Shown here: piece after piece, positions 8,189-16,193 of the stretch
How positions within the stretch are numbered: the stretch's first letter is position 1
Layout: every line of letters begins with the position of its first letter
Source: Cellulomonas telluris
Lineage (GTDB): Bacteria > Actinomycetota > Actinomycetes > Actinomycetales > Cellulomonadaceae
Direction: 5' to 3'
Assembly (NCBI RefSeq): GCF_004886325.1
Contig: NZ_QXFN01000001.1
Location: 62,001-126,000 of the forward strand
DNA: 64,000 bases
Translations under genes and position numbers: made by a program
The notes under the pieces: model-generated
Database searches by the model: none
What the model saw: only the letters and a program-made list of their open reading frames with translations
Told to the model about the DNA's origin: nothing

Positions 8189-8629
8189 GTGTCCGTGACA
8201 GTGCGACCGGCGGGACGGCGCGACCTCCCGGCGCTGCTGCGCCTGTACGCGCAGCTCTACCCGGAGGTCGCCAGGCCCGCCACGGTCGACGACGGCGCGA
8301 TCTGGGACGCGATCGAGGCGACCCCCGGCAGGACCGTCCTCGTCGCCGAGGTCGCGCAGGGCGTGGTCGGCACGGTCGACGTCTCCGTCGTCCCGAACCT
8401 GCCGCGCCGCGGCGAGCCGGTGCTGCTCGTGGAGAACGTCGTCGTCGACGTGCGGCACCGTCGTACCGGCGCGGGGCGCGCGCTGCTCGCCGCGGCCGAG
8501 GAGCTCGGACGAGCGGCCGGCTGCTACAAGCTCCAGCTGGCGGCCGCGGACGAGGACGCGTTCCGGTTCTACGAGGGTGTCGGGCTGCGGCCCGGCGGCC
8601 GGGTCTACACGACGTACCTGCGGCGGTAG
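8189..8629 (+). CDS. GNAT family N-acetyltransferase
   Basis: The 146-aa single-domain GNAT enzyme has the N-terminal strand-helix VTVRPAGRRDLPALLRLYAQL. The beta-4/P-loop is LLVENVVVDVRHRRTGAGRALLAAAEEL (the RRTGAGRALL loop binds acetyl-CoA). The last part is AFRFYEGVGLRPGGRVYTTYL, in which the Tyr is the usual general acid position. The acceptor is unknown. The GTG at 8189 is 6 nt after TACGGT (8177-8182), with no Shine-Dalgarno sequence. The gene is divergent from the HNH-like gene and convergent with the response regulator 12 bp downstream. Confidence 0.85.
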   Translation: MSVTVRPAGRRDLPALLRLYAQLYPEVARPATVDDGAIWDAIEATPGRTVLVAEVAQGVVGTVDVSVVPNLPRRGEPVLLVENVVVDVRHRRTGAGRALLAAAEELGRAAGCYKLQLAAADEDAFRFYEGVGLRPGGRVYTTYLRR

Positions 8630-8640
8630 CGGGCGCGCGG

Positions 8641-9402
8641 TCACCGCCGTCCCGCCGTCCCGCCCTCGCCGGGCGCGACCAGGCCCGCCTCGTACGCGAG
8701 CACCACGAGCTGGGTCCGCGACGTGCACCCGGTCCGCCGCAGCAGGTCGTGCACGTAGGTCTTGGTCGTGGCGAGGGTCAGCCCGAGCGCGTCCGCGACC
8801 TCCTGGTTCGACAGGCCGCGGGCGACGGCGACCAGCACGTCGCGCGCCCGCTCCGGCAGGCTCCCGACCACGGCTGCCGCGCCCGCGGCCCGACCCGGCG
8901 CCGGCGACGCGCCGGCCGACCACCGGCGCCACTGGGACAGCACGAGCGGCGTCACGGCCGGGTCGAGCACGCTCCCGCCGGCCCGCACGCGGCGCACCGC
9001 GTCGACGAGCGAGGCCGGGTCGGCGTCCTTGAGCAGGAAGCCGTCGGCGCCCGCCCGCAGGGCCTGCGTCACGTACTCCTCGTCGTCGAACGTCGTCAGC
9101 ACCAGCACGCGCACGTCGGCCAGCGCGGGGTCGGCCCGCAGCCGGCGGGTCGCCTCGATGCCGTCCGTGCCGGGCATCCGCACGTCCATGAGCACGACGT
9201 GCGGCGCGGTGCTGCGCGCCAGCTCGACCGCGACGTCGCCGTCACCCGCCTCGCCGACGGTCCGCAGGTCGGGCTCGTGGTCGAGGATCATCCGCAGGCC
9301 GAGGCGGATCATGGGCTGGTCGTCGACGACGAGCACCCGCACCTCCCGGTCTCGGGAGAGGTCGTCGCTCGCGGGGTCGTCGGTCACCCGGTCGCCGCTC
9401 AC
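8641..9402 (-). CDS. NarL/LuxR-family response regulator
   Basis: The 253-aa protein has a receiver domain (residues 21-140) with acidic pocket DD at 27-28, phospho-acceptor D73 in LMDVRMPGTDG, and K in FLLKDAD. A linker rich in Ala and Pro leads to a LuxR-type helix-turn-helix near residues 185-245 (ARGLSNQEVADALGLTLATTKTYVHDLLRRTG). It would be phosphorylated by the histidine kinase gene just upstream: the kinase TGA and this GTG overlap by 4 nt (GTGA), so the pair is co-translated. The regulated genes are not evident in the window. Confidence 0.92.
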   Translation of the reverse strand: MSGDRVTDDPASDDLSRDREVRVLVVDDQPMIRLGLRMILDHEPDLRTVGEAGDGDVAVELARSTAPHVVLMDVRMPGTDGIEATRRLRADPALADVRVLVLTTFDDEEYVTQALRAGADGFLLKDADPASLVDAVRRVRAGGSVLDPAVTPLVLSQWRRWSAGASPAPGRAAGAAAVVGSLPERARDVLVAVARGLSNQEVADALGLTLATTKTYVHDLLRRTGCTSRTQLVVLAYEAGLVAPGEGGTAGRR

Positions 9403-10607
9403 GGGACCGGCACCTCGAGCGTCACGGCCCACCCGCCGCCCGGCGCGGGGCCCGCGGTGACGTGCCCCCCGCAGGCCGCCGCGCGCTCGCGCATGTGCAG
9501 CAGCCCGTGGCCGCCGTCGGGCCCGCGAGTGCCGGCGCGGGCGGGGCCGGGGTCCTCGACCCGGAGCGTCAGCACACCGGGTGCGGCCGCGAGCGCGACC
9601 CGCGCCCGCGCGGCGTCCGAGTGCACGGACACGTTCGTCAGCGCCTCCTGGGCGACGCGGACCACCGCGAGCCCGGCGGCGGGCGGGCACGCGGGCAGGA
9701 CGGGCGGGAGGTCGGCGTCCACGGCGAGGCCGGCGTCGCGGACGCGGTCGAGGACGGCGGACAGGTCGGCGAGCCCGGGCAGCGGGGCACGCGGCGCGCC
9801 GTCGCCGCCGCCCGCGGGCTCCCCGTCGCGCAGCACGCGGACGACGGAGCGCATCGACGTCAGCGCCTCCTTGCCGGCGGGTGCGATCCAGCGCACGGCG
9901 TCGCGGTACTCCTCGGGGCGCTCGCCGCCGACCCGGTCGGCGGCCTGGGCCCGCACGACGATCGCGGTCACGTGGTGCGCGACGACGTCGTGCAGCTCGC
10001 GGGCGATGCGCGTGCGCTCGGCCTGCACCGCGGCGCGCGTGCGGACCTCCTGCAGCGCGCGCAGCTCGGCGTTGCGCTCCTCGAGCGAGCGGGCGGTGGC
10101 CGACAGGCGCGCGACGACGGCCCCCAGCGCGGTGGCGGCCGCGACCAGCAGGAGCAGCAGGACGGACCGCGACGGGTCCGGCGGCGGCCAGAGCCCGCCG
10201 GCCGGGTGCAGGAGCCGGTGGGTGCCGAGCAGGAGCACCGCGAGGGACGCCGCCGCGGCAGCACCGGCGGGCACGGGACGGACGGCGCCGCCGCGCGTGG
10301 CCACGTACGCGGCGAGGACGTACGGGGCCGCGTGGATCTCGGCGAGCAGCGGCACGCCGTCGGTCGTGACGAGGTAGCCGAGGGGGTACGCCGTCAGGGT
10401 CAGCGCGAGCGCGACGCCCGGCCCGGACCGGTGCAACGCGATCGGCACGGCGAGCCACAGACCGGTCCACAGGTAGCTCCCGGGCGACCGCGGGTGCCAG
10501 TAGCCCGAGCCGACGAGCAGCGCGACCGCCAGCGTCCACGCCCCGAGCACCGCCAGGGCCACGAGGCCGTCCTGCACGGCGGCGTGCCTGCGGGCAGGGG
10601 TGGGCAT
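9399..10607 (-). CDS. Sensor histidine kinase, NarL/DesK type
   Basis: The 402-aa protein has about five to six N-terminal membrane segments (residues 12-170), a short coiled coil, a HisKA_3 dimerisation domain with phospho-acceptor H206 in IARELHDVVAHH, and a HATPase domain. That domain has the N-box VRVAQEALTNVSVHS and G-box DGGHGLLHMRERA. No extracellular sensor domain of any size is present, so the signal is probably sensed in the membrane. The ATG at 10607 is 7 nt after TACGGT (10620-10615). It forms an operon with the response regulator and is divergent from the VanY-like gene, which could be a target. Confidence 0.9.
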   Translation of the reverse strand: MPTPARRHAAVQDGLVALAVLGAWTLAVALLVGSGYWHPRSPGSYLWTGLWLAVPIALHRSGPGVALALTLTAYPLGYLVTTDGVPLLAEIHAAPYVLAAYVATRGGAVRPVPAGAAAAASLAVLLLGTHRLLHPAGGLWPPPDPSRSVLLLLLVAAATALGAVVARLSATARSLEERNAELRALQEVRTRAAVQAERTRIARELHDVVAHHVTAIVVRAQAADRVGGERPEEYRDAVRWIAPAGKEALTSMRSVVRVLRDGEPAGGGDGAPRAPLPGLADLSAVLDRVRDAGLAVDADLPPVLPACPPAAGLAVVRVAQEALTNVSVHSDAARARVALAAAPGVLTLRVEDPGPARAGTRGPDGGHGLLHMRERAAACGGHVTAGPAPGGGWAVTLEVPVP

Positions 10608-10783
10608 GCCGACGACCGTACGGCGCACGCCGCCGGCGGTGGATCCCCCGCCGGACGGCCGCGCGACCCGGTCCGCTCGTCCCCCGGGCGGACGCGGGCC
10701 ACCGGAGGATGAGGGCGGCGCCCGCGGCGGAAGCGCACCGGGGGACGACGCCCCGGACGGGTGCCCCGCCGGACCGTGGACGC

Positions 10784-11356
10784 ATGACGACGACCACCCG
10801 CCGCGCCCCGGCGCGGACCCCCCACCGCCCGCACCGCCCGCGCCGCCCCGCGCGGCTCGCCGCGGTCGTGCTGCTGCTCGCCGCCGGCGGTGCGCTCGCG
10901 CACGGGCTCGCCGACGACGGCGCACCACCGGCCGACGCGCTGACGCACCCCTCGCCGGGCGCGGCGCAGCCGCCGACGGCCGCGTCGGAGCTGCACCCCG
11001 AGCTCGTGCTCCGCTTCGCGGAGGCGCAGCGCCGCGCGGCGGCCGACGGCGTCTCCCTCACCCTGACGTCGGGGCTGCGCACGGCCGCCGAGCAGCAGCA
11101 GCTGGTCGACGAGGCCGTCGACCGGTACGGCGTGCCCGAGGCGTACCGGTGGGTGCTGCCGCCGGAGCACTCCGCCCACGTGCAGGGCCTCGCGGTCGAC
11201 GTCGGGCCGACCGAGGGCGCCTACTGGCTGCAGCAGCACGGCCCCGACCTGGGGCTCTGCCCCACCTACGCGAACGAGGTGTGGCACTTCGAGCTGCTCG
11301 CCGAGGGTGCCACGGCGTGCCCCGAGCCCCGCCCGGACTCGTCCTGGGCCTGGTGA
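10784..11356 (+). CDS. VanY-like D-alanyl-D-alanine carboxypeptidase
   Basis: This 190-aa protein has a basic N-terminus and one hydrophobic segment (LAAVVLLLAAGGALAHGLA), giving a secreted or membrane-anchored enzyme. The M15/VanY zinc site is complete: SAHVQGLAVDVG supplies the first His and Asp, and EVWHFEL supplies the third ligand (WHFE). It would trim the terminal D-Ala of peptidoglycan stem peptides outside the cell. The ATG at 10784 follows GACCGT by 6 nt; an in-frame start at 10709 would add 25 residues and is less likely. A strong hairpin ends it. Confidence 0.85.
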   Translation: MTTTTRRAPARTPHRPHRPRRPARLAAVVLLLAAGGALAHGLADDGAPPADALTHPSPGAAQPPTAASELHPELVLRFAEAQRRAAADGVSLTLTSGLRTAAEQQQLVDEAVDRYGVPEAYRWVLPPEHSAHVQGLAVDVGPTEGAYWLQQHGPDLGLCPTYANEVWHFELLAEGATACPEPRPDSSWAW

Positions 11357-11363
11357 CCGCCGA

Positions 11364-11395
11364 ACCGCGCGCCCTCCGGGCGGAGGGCGCGCGGT
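11364..11395. terminator. Bidirectional hairpin terminator
   Basis: A perfect 15-bp G+C-rich inverted repeat (11364-11378 with 11381-11395, 2-nt loop) fills the 55-bp gap between the convergent VanY-like and alpha/beta hydrolase genes. It would act for both. There is no T-tract, as is common in high-GC actinobacteria. Confidence 0.7.
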
Positions 11396-11411
11396 CCGGC
11401 GTCGCGTCCGG

Positions 11412-12155
11412 TCAGGCCGTCGCGCGCGCGGCCTCGTCGATCACCCGTGCGACGACGTCGGGCCGGGAGACGGTCACCGCGTGCGAGGCGTCCACCTCCA
11501 CGACGTGCGACGACGCGCGCTCGGCCATGAACCGCTGGGCCTCGGCGGGGACGGCGAGGTCCTGGAGGGTGACGAGCGTCCAGGACGGGATCGTCCGCCA
11601 CGCCGCCCGCGTCGCCTTGTCCGCCAGTGCGTCGCCGACGATCGGCCGCTGGGTGACGGCCATCAGCGCGGCGACGTCCGCCGGCACGTCGGCCGCGAAG
11701 ACGGGGTGGAACTTCTCCTGCTCGATGTAGAGGTCCTCCACGGTCCGCCCGTCCGGGCCGGGCACCGGCACCGGGCGCAGCGCCGTGCCGAGCTCGTTGC
11801 CGGGGAACCGCCCCGCGAGCTCACCGGTGCTCTCGCCCTCCTCGAGCAGGAAGCTCGCGACGAACACCAGGGCCCGCACCCGCGGGTGCCCCTGGGCGGC
11901 CTCGCTCAGGACGCTGCCGCCGTAGGAGTGGCCCGCGAGGACGATCGGGCCCTCGGTCGCGTCGAGGACGGCGCGCAGGAGGTCCGCGTCGCCCTGGAGG
12001 GAGCGCAGCGGGTTGGCCACGGCCAGGACGGGGTACCCGTCCCGGCGGAGCCGCTCGACCACCCCGTTCCAGCTCGAGGAGTCGGCGAAGGCCCCGTGCA
12101 CGAGCACCACCGTGGGGCGGGCATCGGTGCGGGGCTGGAGCGTGCTGCTGGTCAT
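11412..12155 (-). CDS. Alpha/beta hydrolase
   Basis: The 247-aa enzyme has the oxyanion-hole strand VVLVHGAFADSSSW (residues 16-29), the nucleophile elbow GHSYGGS with Ser at about residue 76, and a C-terminal VEVDASHAVTVSRP with the catalytic His. The HGAFADSSSW start and HSYGG elbow are typical of the EstC/salicylate-esterase-like alpha/beta hydrolases common in actinobacteria. The substrate is unknown. The ATG at 12155 has a GAGAGG Shine-Dalgarno sequence. It is divergent from the GntR gene with an AT-rich operator between, so GntR control is likely. Confidence 0.88.
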   Translation of the reverse strand: MTSSTLQPRTDARPTVVLVHGAFADSSSWNGVVERLRRDGYPVLAVANPLRSLQGDADLLRAVLDATEGPIVLAGHSYGGSVLSEAAQGHPRVRALVFVASFLLEEGESTGELAGRFPGNELGTALRPVPVPGPDGRTVEDLYIEQEKFHPVFAADVPADVAALMAVTQRPIVGDALADKATRAAWRTIPSWTLVTLQDLAVPAEAQRFMAERASSHVVEVDASHAVTVSRPDVVARVIDEAARATA

Positions 12156-12241
12156 CGGTCAGTCCTCTCCGTCGCGCGGACGGCGCCTCTGGCCGTCCGA
12201 TCTGTCCACTGCTGCCCTGCCACGCTTACAACACTTGCGGT

Positions 12242-12257
12242 ATGCGATATATTGCAT
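12242..12257. promoter_or_regulatory. GntR/FCD-type operator
   Basis: The only AT-rich island in the 178-bp divergent gap contains ATGCGATATATTGCAT, a 16-bp dyad with seven of eight base pairs matching. Its position between the alpha/beta hydrolase and the GntR gene, and the GC-poor centre common to FadR-subfamily sites, suggest it binds the adjacent regulator (inference). Confidence 0.65.
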
Positions 12258-12333
12258 CCTCGTGGGGTGCGACGGCAAGATCCCGTCCCCGATCCACCGC
12301 CGCTCCCCGCGGCCCGCACCCGTGAGGTCCCTG

Positions 12334-12984
12334 ATGCCGATCCCCCCGACCGACGCCGGCGTCGACCGCAGCCTGCTGCGCGACGGCGTCTACCGCTGCC
12401 TGCGCAACGCGATCGTCGACGGCACGTTCGCCCCCGGCGAGCAGCTCAAGGACCAGGAGCTCGCGGCCTGGCTGGGCGTCAGCCGCACCCCGGTCCGCGA
12501 GGCGCTGCTGCGGCTGGCCCAGGGCGGGCTGGTGCTCGCGCAGCCGGGTCGCTCCACGGTGGTCGCACCGCTCGACGTGCGCGAGACCCGCGACGCCCGG
12601 GACGTCGTGGCCGCCATGCACGAGCTCGCGGCGCGGGAGGCCGTCCCCGCGCTGTCCGGGTCGGACGTCGCCGCGATGCGCGAGGCCAACCTCCGGTTCG
12701 CTACGGCGGTGGAGTCGGACGACGTCGAGGCCGCCCTGCGCGCCGACGACGAGCTGCACGGCGTGCTCGTGCGCCTCGCCGACAACCGTGCGCTCGAGAC
12801 GGTGCTGGAGCTGTTCACACCCCTCGTGCGGCGCGCGGAACGGCTGCGGTTCGGCTCGCGGGACGGCCACGCGTCGGTCACGCAGCACGACGAGCTGATC
12901 CGCCTCTGCGCCGCCGGCGACGCGCAGGCGGCCGCCGCCGTGGCCTACGACACCTGGCACAGCCTGCCGAGCGCCGACCGCTGA
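12334..12984 (+). CDS. GntR family (FCD domain) transcriptional regulator
   Basis: The 216-aa regulator has a winged helix at residues 10-75 (VYRCLRNAIVDGTFAPGEQLKDQELAAWLGVSRTPVREAL split around the recognition helix SRTPVREALLRL). An all-alpha FCD effector domain follows, with the usual metal-binding histidines (HELAAREA, ELHGVLVRLADN, QHDELIRL). FCD proteins sense small organic acids. The ATG at 12334 is preceded by GAGG at about 6 nt; a GTG four codons upstream is possible. Divergent partner: the alpha/beta hydrolase. Confidence 0.88.
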   Translation: MPIPPTDAGVDRSLLRDGVYRCLRNAIVDGTFAPGEQLKDQELAAWLGVSRTPVREALLRLAQGGLVLAQPGRSTVVAPLDVRETRDARDVVAAMHELAAREAVPALSGSDVAAMREANLRFATAVESDDVEAALRADDELHGVLVRLADNRALETVLELFTPLVRRAERLRFGSRDGHASVTQHDELIRLCAAGDAQAAAAVAYDTWHSLPSADR

Positions 12985-12995
12985 CCCGCGCGGCG

Positions 12996-13385
12996 TCAGG
13001 GGGCGATGACCAGCTCGGCGACCAGGTCACCCTCCAGCGCGAAGCGGTAGCCGAGCTCGACGACGCCGCCGGGGAAGTCGCCCTCGAGGCGGTTCGTCGC
13101 GACCCAGTGCGTGTCGTCGACGCGCTGCGCCGCGACGAGCTCGGTCGTGTACCGGTACCCGGCGCCGGCGCGGGACAGGAACCGGCGGATCTCCTCCCTC
13201 CCCCGGTAGGTCGTGCCGTCGTCCACCACGACCGCGGTCGGGGTGAAGACGCGCAGGGCCGCGTCGACGTCACGGGCCTCGTGCGCGGTCAGGTAGCCGC
13301 GGAGGACGGCGGGGAGCTCGGAGGGCGGGATGCGGTCGGTGTCGTCATGCGGCGAGCGTCGGCGCTCCCGCGCGGGGAGTGGCAA
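12996..13385 (-). CDS. SnoaL/NTF2-like protein, possible frameshift at the start
   Basis: The protein core is an NTF2-like cone fold of about 110 aa (YLTAHEARDVDAALRVF, YRGREEIRRFL, ending YRFALEGDLVAELVIAP). Such proteins are small enzymes or ligand binders; no function is assignable. The only in-frame start is a poor TTG at 13385. A good leaderless-type ATG at 13348 (GACGCT then 6 nt) is one base out of frame: with one extra base after ATGACGAC it would read MTTTDRIPPSEL directly into the domain. Either the gene is frameshifted or the assembly lacks a base. It is divergent from the MerR gene and may share its operator. Confidence 0.65.
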   Translation of the reverse strand: MPLPARERRRSPHDDTDRIPPSELPAVLRGYLTAHEARDVDAALRVFTPTAVVVDDGTTYRGREEIRRFLSRAGAGYRYTTELVAAQRVDDTHWVATNRLEGDFPGGVVELGYRFALEGDLVAELVIAP

Positions 13386-13389
13386 GCGC

Positions 13390-13420
13390 TGGACCCTCCC
13401 CCCGGGGGAGGGTGCACGAT
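13390..13420 (+). promoter_or_regulatory. MerR-type promoter with operator in the spacer
   Basis: A -35 TGGACC (13390-13395) and -10 CACGAT (13415-13420) are separated by 19 bp, the over-long spacing that MerR proteins correct by twisting DNA. The spacer holds a dyad (13393-13413) with two perfect 10-bp arms, ACCCTCCCCC and its complement, around one central base. The GTG start of the MerR gene is 6 nt after the -10. Confidence 0.85.
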
Positions 13421-13426
13421 GGCGCG

Positions 13427-14224
13427 GTGCTGGCCATCGGCGAGTTCTCGCGCCTGACGCACCTGAGCGTGCGCACCCTGCGCCGCTACCACGACGCGGG
13501 GCTGCTCGAGCCGGCGACGGTCGACCAGGCGACCGGCTACCGGTACTACAGCCCGGAGCAGATCCCGACCGCGCAGGTGGTGCACCGGCTGCGCGAGCTC
13601 GACGTGCCGCTGGCCGACGTGCGGCGCATCCTGCGCTCCCCCGACCCCGTCACCCGCGCCGGCCTCGTGGCCGACCACCTGCAGCGCCTCGAGTCGGAGC
13701 TCGCACGGACCCGGGCCGCGGTCGCGTCGCTGCGCCGGCTGCTCGCACCCGAGCCCTCGCCCGTCGAGGTCGAGCTGCGCGCGCTCCCCGCGACCACGGT
13801 GGCCGCGGTCGAGGACGACGTCGCGCACGCGGACGTCCTCGCCTGGTACTCGGGCGCGACGGCCGAGCTCGAGGCCGTCGTCGACGCCCCCTCCGGCGCG
13901 CCCGGGGGGCTGTACGACAACGCGCTGTTCGAGCACGGGCGGGGGCACGTGCTCGTGCACCTCCCGACCGACCGGCCGCCGCGCGTCGGCCGCGTCCGCC
14001 CGGTGACCCTGCCGGCCGTCGAGCTCGCCGTGGCCACGCACGTCGGCGAGCACGGCGACATCGACGTCACCTACGGGGAGCTCGGCGCGTGGGTGGTGGC
14101 GAACGCGCTCGCCGTGGCCGGGCCCGTGCGCGAGACGTACCTCGTCGGCCCGCGGGACACGCCCGACCCGACCGCCTGGCGGACCGAGATCGGGTGGCCC
14201 GTCTTCCGCGTCGCCGCCGGCTGA
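13427..14224 (+). CDS. MerR family regulator with GyrI-like effector domain (BmrR-like)
   Basis: The 265-aa protein has a MerR winged helix at residues 1-70 (IGEFSRLTHLSVRTLRRYHDAGLLEPATVD then GYRYYSPEQI). A helical dimerisation region (residues 75-115) and a GyrI-like/BmrR effector domain from about residue 120 (VELRALPATTVAAVE) follow. The last binds amphipathic drugs in BmrR. The GTG at 13427 is preferred: it is 6 nt after the -10, giving a leaderless mRNA; a GTG at 13412 lies inside the operator. No efflux gene is adjacent; the divergent NTF2-like gene is the probable partner target. Confidence 0.9.
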   Translation: MLAIGEFSRLTHLSVRTLRRYHDAGLLEPATVDQATGYRYYSPEQIPTAQVVHRLRELDVPLADVRRILRSPDPVTRAGLVADHLQRLESELARTRAAVASLRRLLAPEPSPVEVELRALPATTVAAVEDDVAHADVLAWYSGATAELEAVVDAPSGAPGGLYDNALFEHGRGHVLVHLPTDRPPRVGRVRPVTLPAVELAVATHVGEHGDIDVTYGELGAWVVANALAVAGPVRETYLVGPRDTPDPTAWRTEIGWPVFRVAAG

Positions 14225-14285
14225 CGGCTCCGCGCCTGCTCGGGTCGCAGCGCCGGAGGATCGCGTCCACGACTCCGCCGGACCC

Positions 14286-14305
14286 TTGACAAACTTCCTT
14301 GTCAA
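14286..14305 (+). promoter_or_regulatory. ArsR-type operator
   Basis: TTGACAA (14286-14292) and TTGTCAA (14299-14305) form a perfect 7-bp dyad with a 6-bp spacer, 17 bp before the ATG of the ArsR gene. The first arm also reads as a consensus -35 (TTGACA), so a bound repressor would block the polymerase. It is AT-rich against its surroundings. Autoregulation of the ArsR/SRPBCC operon is inferred. Confidence 0.75.
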
Positions 14306-14321
14306 CGAGCAGGGTGGCGAC

Positions 14322-14900
14322 ATGCAGGACGTCGAGGTCATCGAGGACGCCGCCGCGGCGGCCGTCGCGCTGGAACCCGTCCGGGCACGGCTGCTCCGCG
14401 AGCTCGCCGAGCCCGCCTCCGCCGCGGGGCTCGCCGCCCGCGTCGGCCTCCCGCGCCAGAAGGTCAACTACCACCTGCGGGCGCTCGAGGCGCACGGCCT
14501 CGTGGAGCTGGCCGAGGAGCGCCGGCACGGCGGCATCACGGAGCGCGTGCTGCGCGCGTCCGCGGCGTCGTACGTCGTCTCCCCCGCCGTCGTCAGCGCA
14601 TCCGCCGCCGACCCCGAGGCCACGGCGGACCGCCTCTCCGCGGGCTACCTCGTGGCACTCGCGGGCCGGGTCGTGCGTGAGGTCGGCGCCCTCGTCCGCC
14701 GCGGCGCCACGACGGGCGCACGCGTACCCACGCTGACCGTCGACACGCAGATCGGGTTCCGCTCGGCCGCCGACCGGGCCGCCTTCGCCGAGGACCTCAC
14801 CGCCGCGGTGCTCGACCTGGCCGCGCGCTACCACCACGACGACGGGCGCCCGCACCGCCTCGTCGTCGCCGCCCACCCGCTCCCCGAGGAGGAGTCATGA
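14322..14900 (+). CDS. ArsR family helix-turn-helix regulator
   Basis: The 192-aa protein has an ArsR-type winged helix at residues 10-80 (LEPVRARLLRELAEPASAAGLAARVGL then RQKVNYHLRALEAHGLVELAEER). A C-terminal helical part of unknown role follows. No metal-binding Cys motif is present, so it belongs to the non-metal ArsR group commonly paired with SRPBCC proteins. The ATG at 14322 is chosen because the operator lies immediately upstream; an earlier in-frame ATG at 14286 would start inside it. The stop overlaps the next ATG by 4 nt, so it is co-translated with the SRPBCC gene. Confidence 0.88.
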   Translation: MQDVEVIEDAAAAAVALEPVRARLLRELAEPASAAGLAARVGLPRQKVNYHLRALEAHGLVELAEERRHGGITERVLRASAASYVVSPAVVSASAADPEATADRLSAGYLVALAGRVVREVGALVRRGATTGARVPTLTVDTQIGFRSAADRAAFAEDLTAAVLDLAARYHHDDGRPHRLVVAAHPLPEEES

Positions 14901-15688
14901 GCACGACCACGGACGTCCCGTACCGCCTGGAGTTCGACGTCGAGGTCCCCGGCACGCCGGAGCAGGTCTGGCAGGCGGTCGCCACCGCGCGCGGCCTGAA
15001 CGCCTGGTACCTGCCCACCGAGATCGAGGAGCACGAGGGCGGCGCCCTCCACTTCACCATCGGCGAGGACATGGGCTCACGAGGCCGGGTCACGCGCTGG
15101 GACCCGCCGCACCGGCTCGTGTTCGAGGAGGACTGGGCCGCGCTCATGGGCGTCGAGCCCGGCACCCTGAGCCCGCTGACCTCCGAGTTCCTGGTCGAGG
15201 CCCGCTCCGGCGGCACGTGCGTCGTGCGCGTCACCAGCAGCGGCTTCGGGACGGGCGCGGACTGGGAGCAGGAGTGGTGGGACGGCGTCGCACCGGGGTG
15301 GCTGCCGTTCTTCGACAACCTGCGGCTCTACCTCACGCACTTCGCCGGGCAGGAGGCCACCCGGATGGAGGTGACCACCACCCGCACCGGTGACGCCGGC
15401 GCGGTCTGGTCGGCCCTGCGGGACACGCTCGGCCTCGGCGCCGAGGGGGCGACCGTCCAGGCGCGCGGCGTCGCCGGCACCGTCGAGAGGCTCGGCGAGC
15501 GCCAGGCGCTGGTCCGGCTCACGGCCCCGGTCCCGGGGCTGCTGAGCGTCTTCACCTACGGCGAGGGCGACGGCACCGCGTCCGCCAGCGTGCAGGCGTA
15601 CCTCTTCTCGGCCGACGCCCCCGAGTGGGTCCGACGCGAGGAGCCGGCGTGGCGGGAGTGGCTGCGGGCGCTGCCCGTCGCCCCCTGA
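14897..15688 (+). CDS. SRPBCC (AHSA1-like) domain protein
   Basis: The 263-aa protein has an N-terminal START-like domain of the AHSA1 type (residues 9-150). Its hallmark segments are VPGTPEQVWQAVATARGLNAWYLP, DPPHRLVFEEDW and GWLPFFDNLRLYL. A shorter second SRPBCC-like part follows (residues 155-260: VWSALRDTLGL). These proteins bind hydrophobic ligands or act as chaperone cofactors. In the very common ArsR-SRPBCC pairs the regulator controls the SRPBCC gene. The start overlaps the ArsR stop (ATGA), which fixes it. The ligand is unknown. Confidence 0.88.
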   Translation: MSTTTDVPYRLEFDVEVPGTPEQVWQAVATARGLNAWYLPTEIEEHEGGALHFTIGEDMGSRGRVTRWDPPHRLVFEEDWAALMGVEPGTLSPLTSEFLVEARSGGTCVVRVTSSGFGTGADWEQEWWDGVAPGWLPFFDNLRLYLTHFAGQEATRMEVTTTRTGDAGAVWSALRDTLGLGAEGATVQARGVAGTVERLGERQALVRLTAPVPGLLSVFTYGEGDGTASASVQAYLFSADAPEWVRREEPAWREWLRALPVAP

Positions 15689-15723
15689 CGTCGCCGTCGT
15701 CCCGGGCGCCGGTCGCGCTCGCG

Positions 15724-16104
15724 CTACGGCGCGGCCGGCTGCCCGGCGGCGTCGACGTCGGGCTCCGCCGCCCGCAGCCCCGCCCGGACCTGCGCGTGGC
15801 GCAGCAGGAACGCGCGCTCGTCGAGCCGCTTGCGCCGCATCCACCCGGTGACCTCGAGGTTGCACTTGCTGGCGTTGCACGGCCCGCACGCCGGCACGAC
15901 GTTGTCGACCGTGTAGCGCCCGCCGCGCGAGATCGGCAGCACGCAGTCCCGCTGCAGCGGCACGTCCCGGGCGCCGCAGTACGCGCACCCGCCCCAGGCC
16001 GCCCGCAGCGCGTCCCACTGGACGCCGTCGAGGTCGTGCTCCACCTGCGCCATGCGGCGCCGGCGCCGGCGCGTCGCCCGCAGCCGCCGCGTCCCGTTGC
16101 CCAT
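15724..16104 (-). CDS. HNH endonuclease domain protein
   Basis: The 126-aa protein has an Arg-rich N-terminus and a compact HNH zinc site: CAYCG (residues 40-44), LPISRGGRYTVDNVVPAC with the usual Asp-Asn, and CGPCNASK (the second CxxCN). The canonical first His of the motif is replaced within VLPISRGG, so catalysis may be altered. It may be a homing/restriction-type nuclease or a DNA-binding protein. The ATG at 16104 follows TATGCT (16116-16111) by 6 nt, one of the best leaderless -10 matches in the window. Confidence 0.78.
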   Translation of the reverse strand: MGNGTRRLRATRRRRRRMAQVEHDLDGVQWDALRAAWGGCAYCGARDVPLQRDCVLPISRGGRYTVDNVVPACGPCNASKCNLEVTGWMRRKRLDERAFLLRHAQVRAGLRAAEPDVDAAGQPAAP

Positions 16105-16193
16105 GGGCCGAGCATAGGAACGCACGCGGCGGGAGGGCGGCACCGTCACCGCCGCCCGGGCGCGCCGCGGCTCCCCGCCGACCGCTCCGCCAC

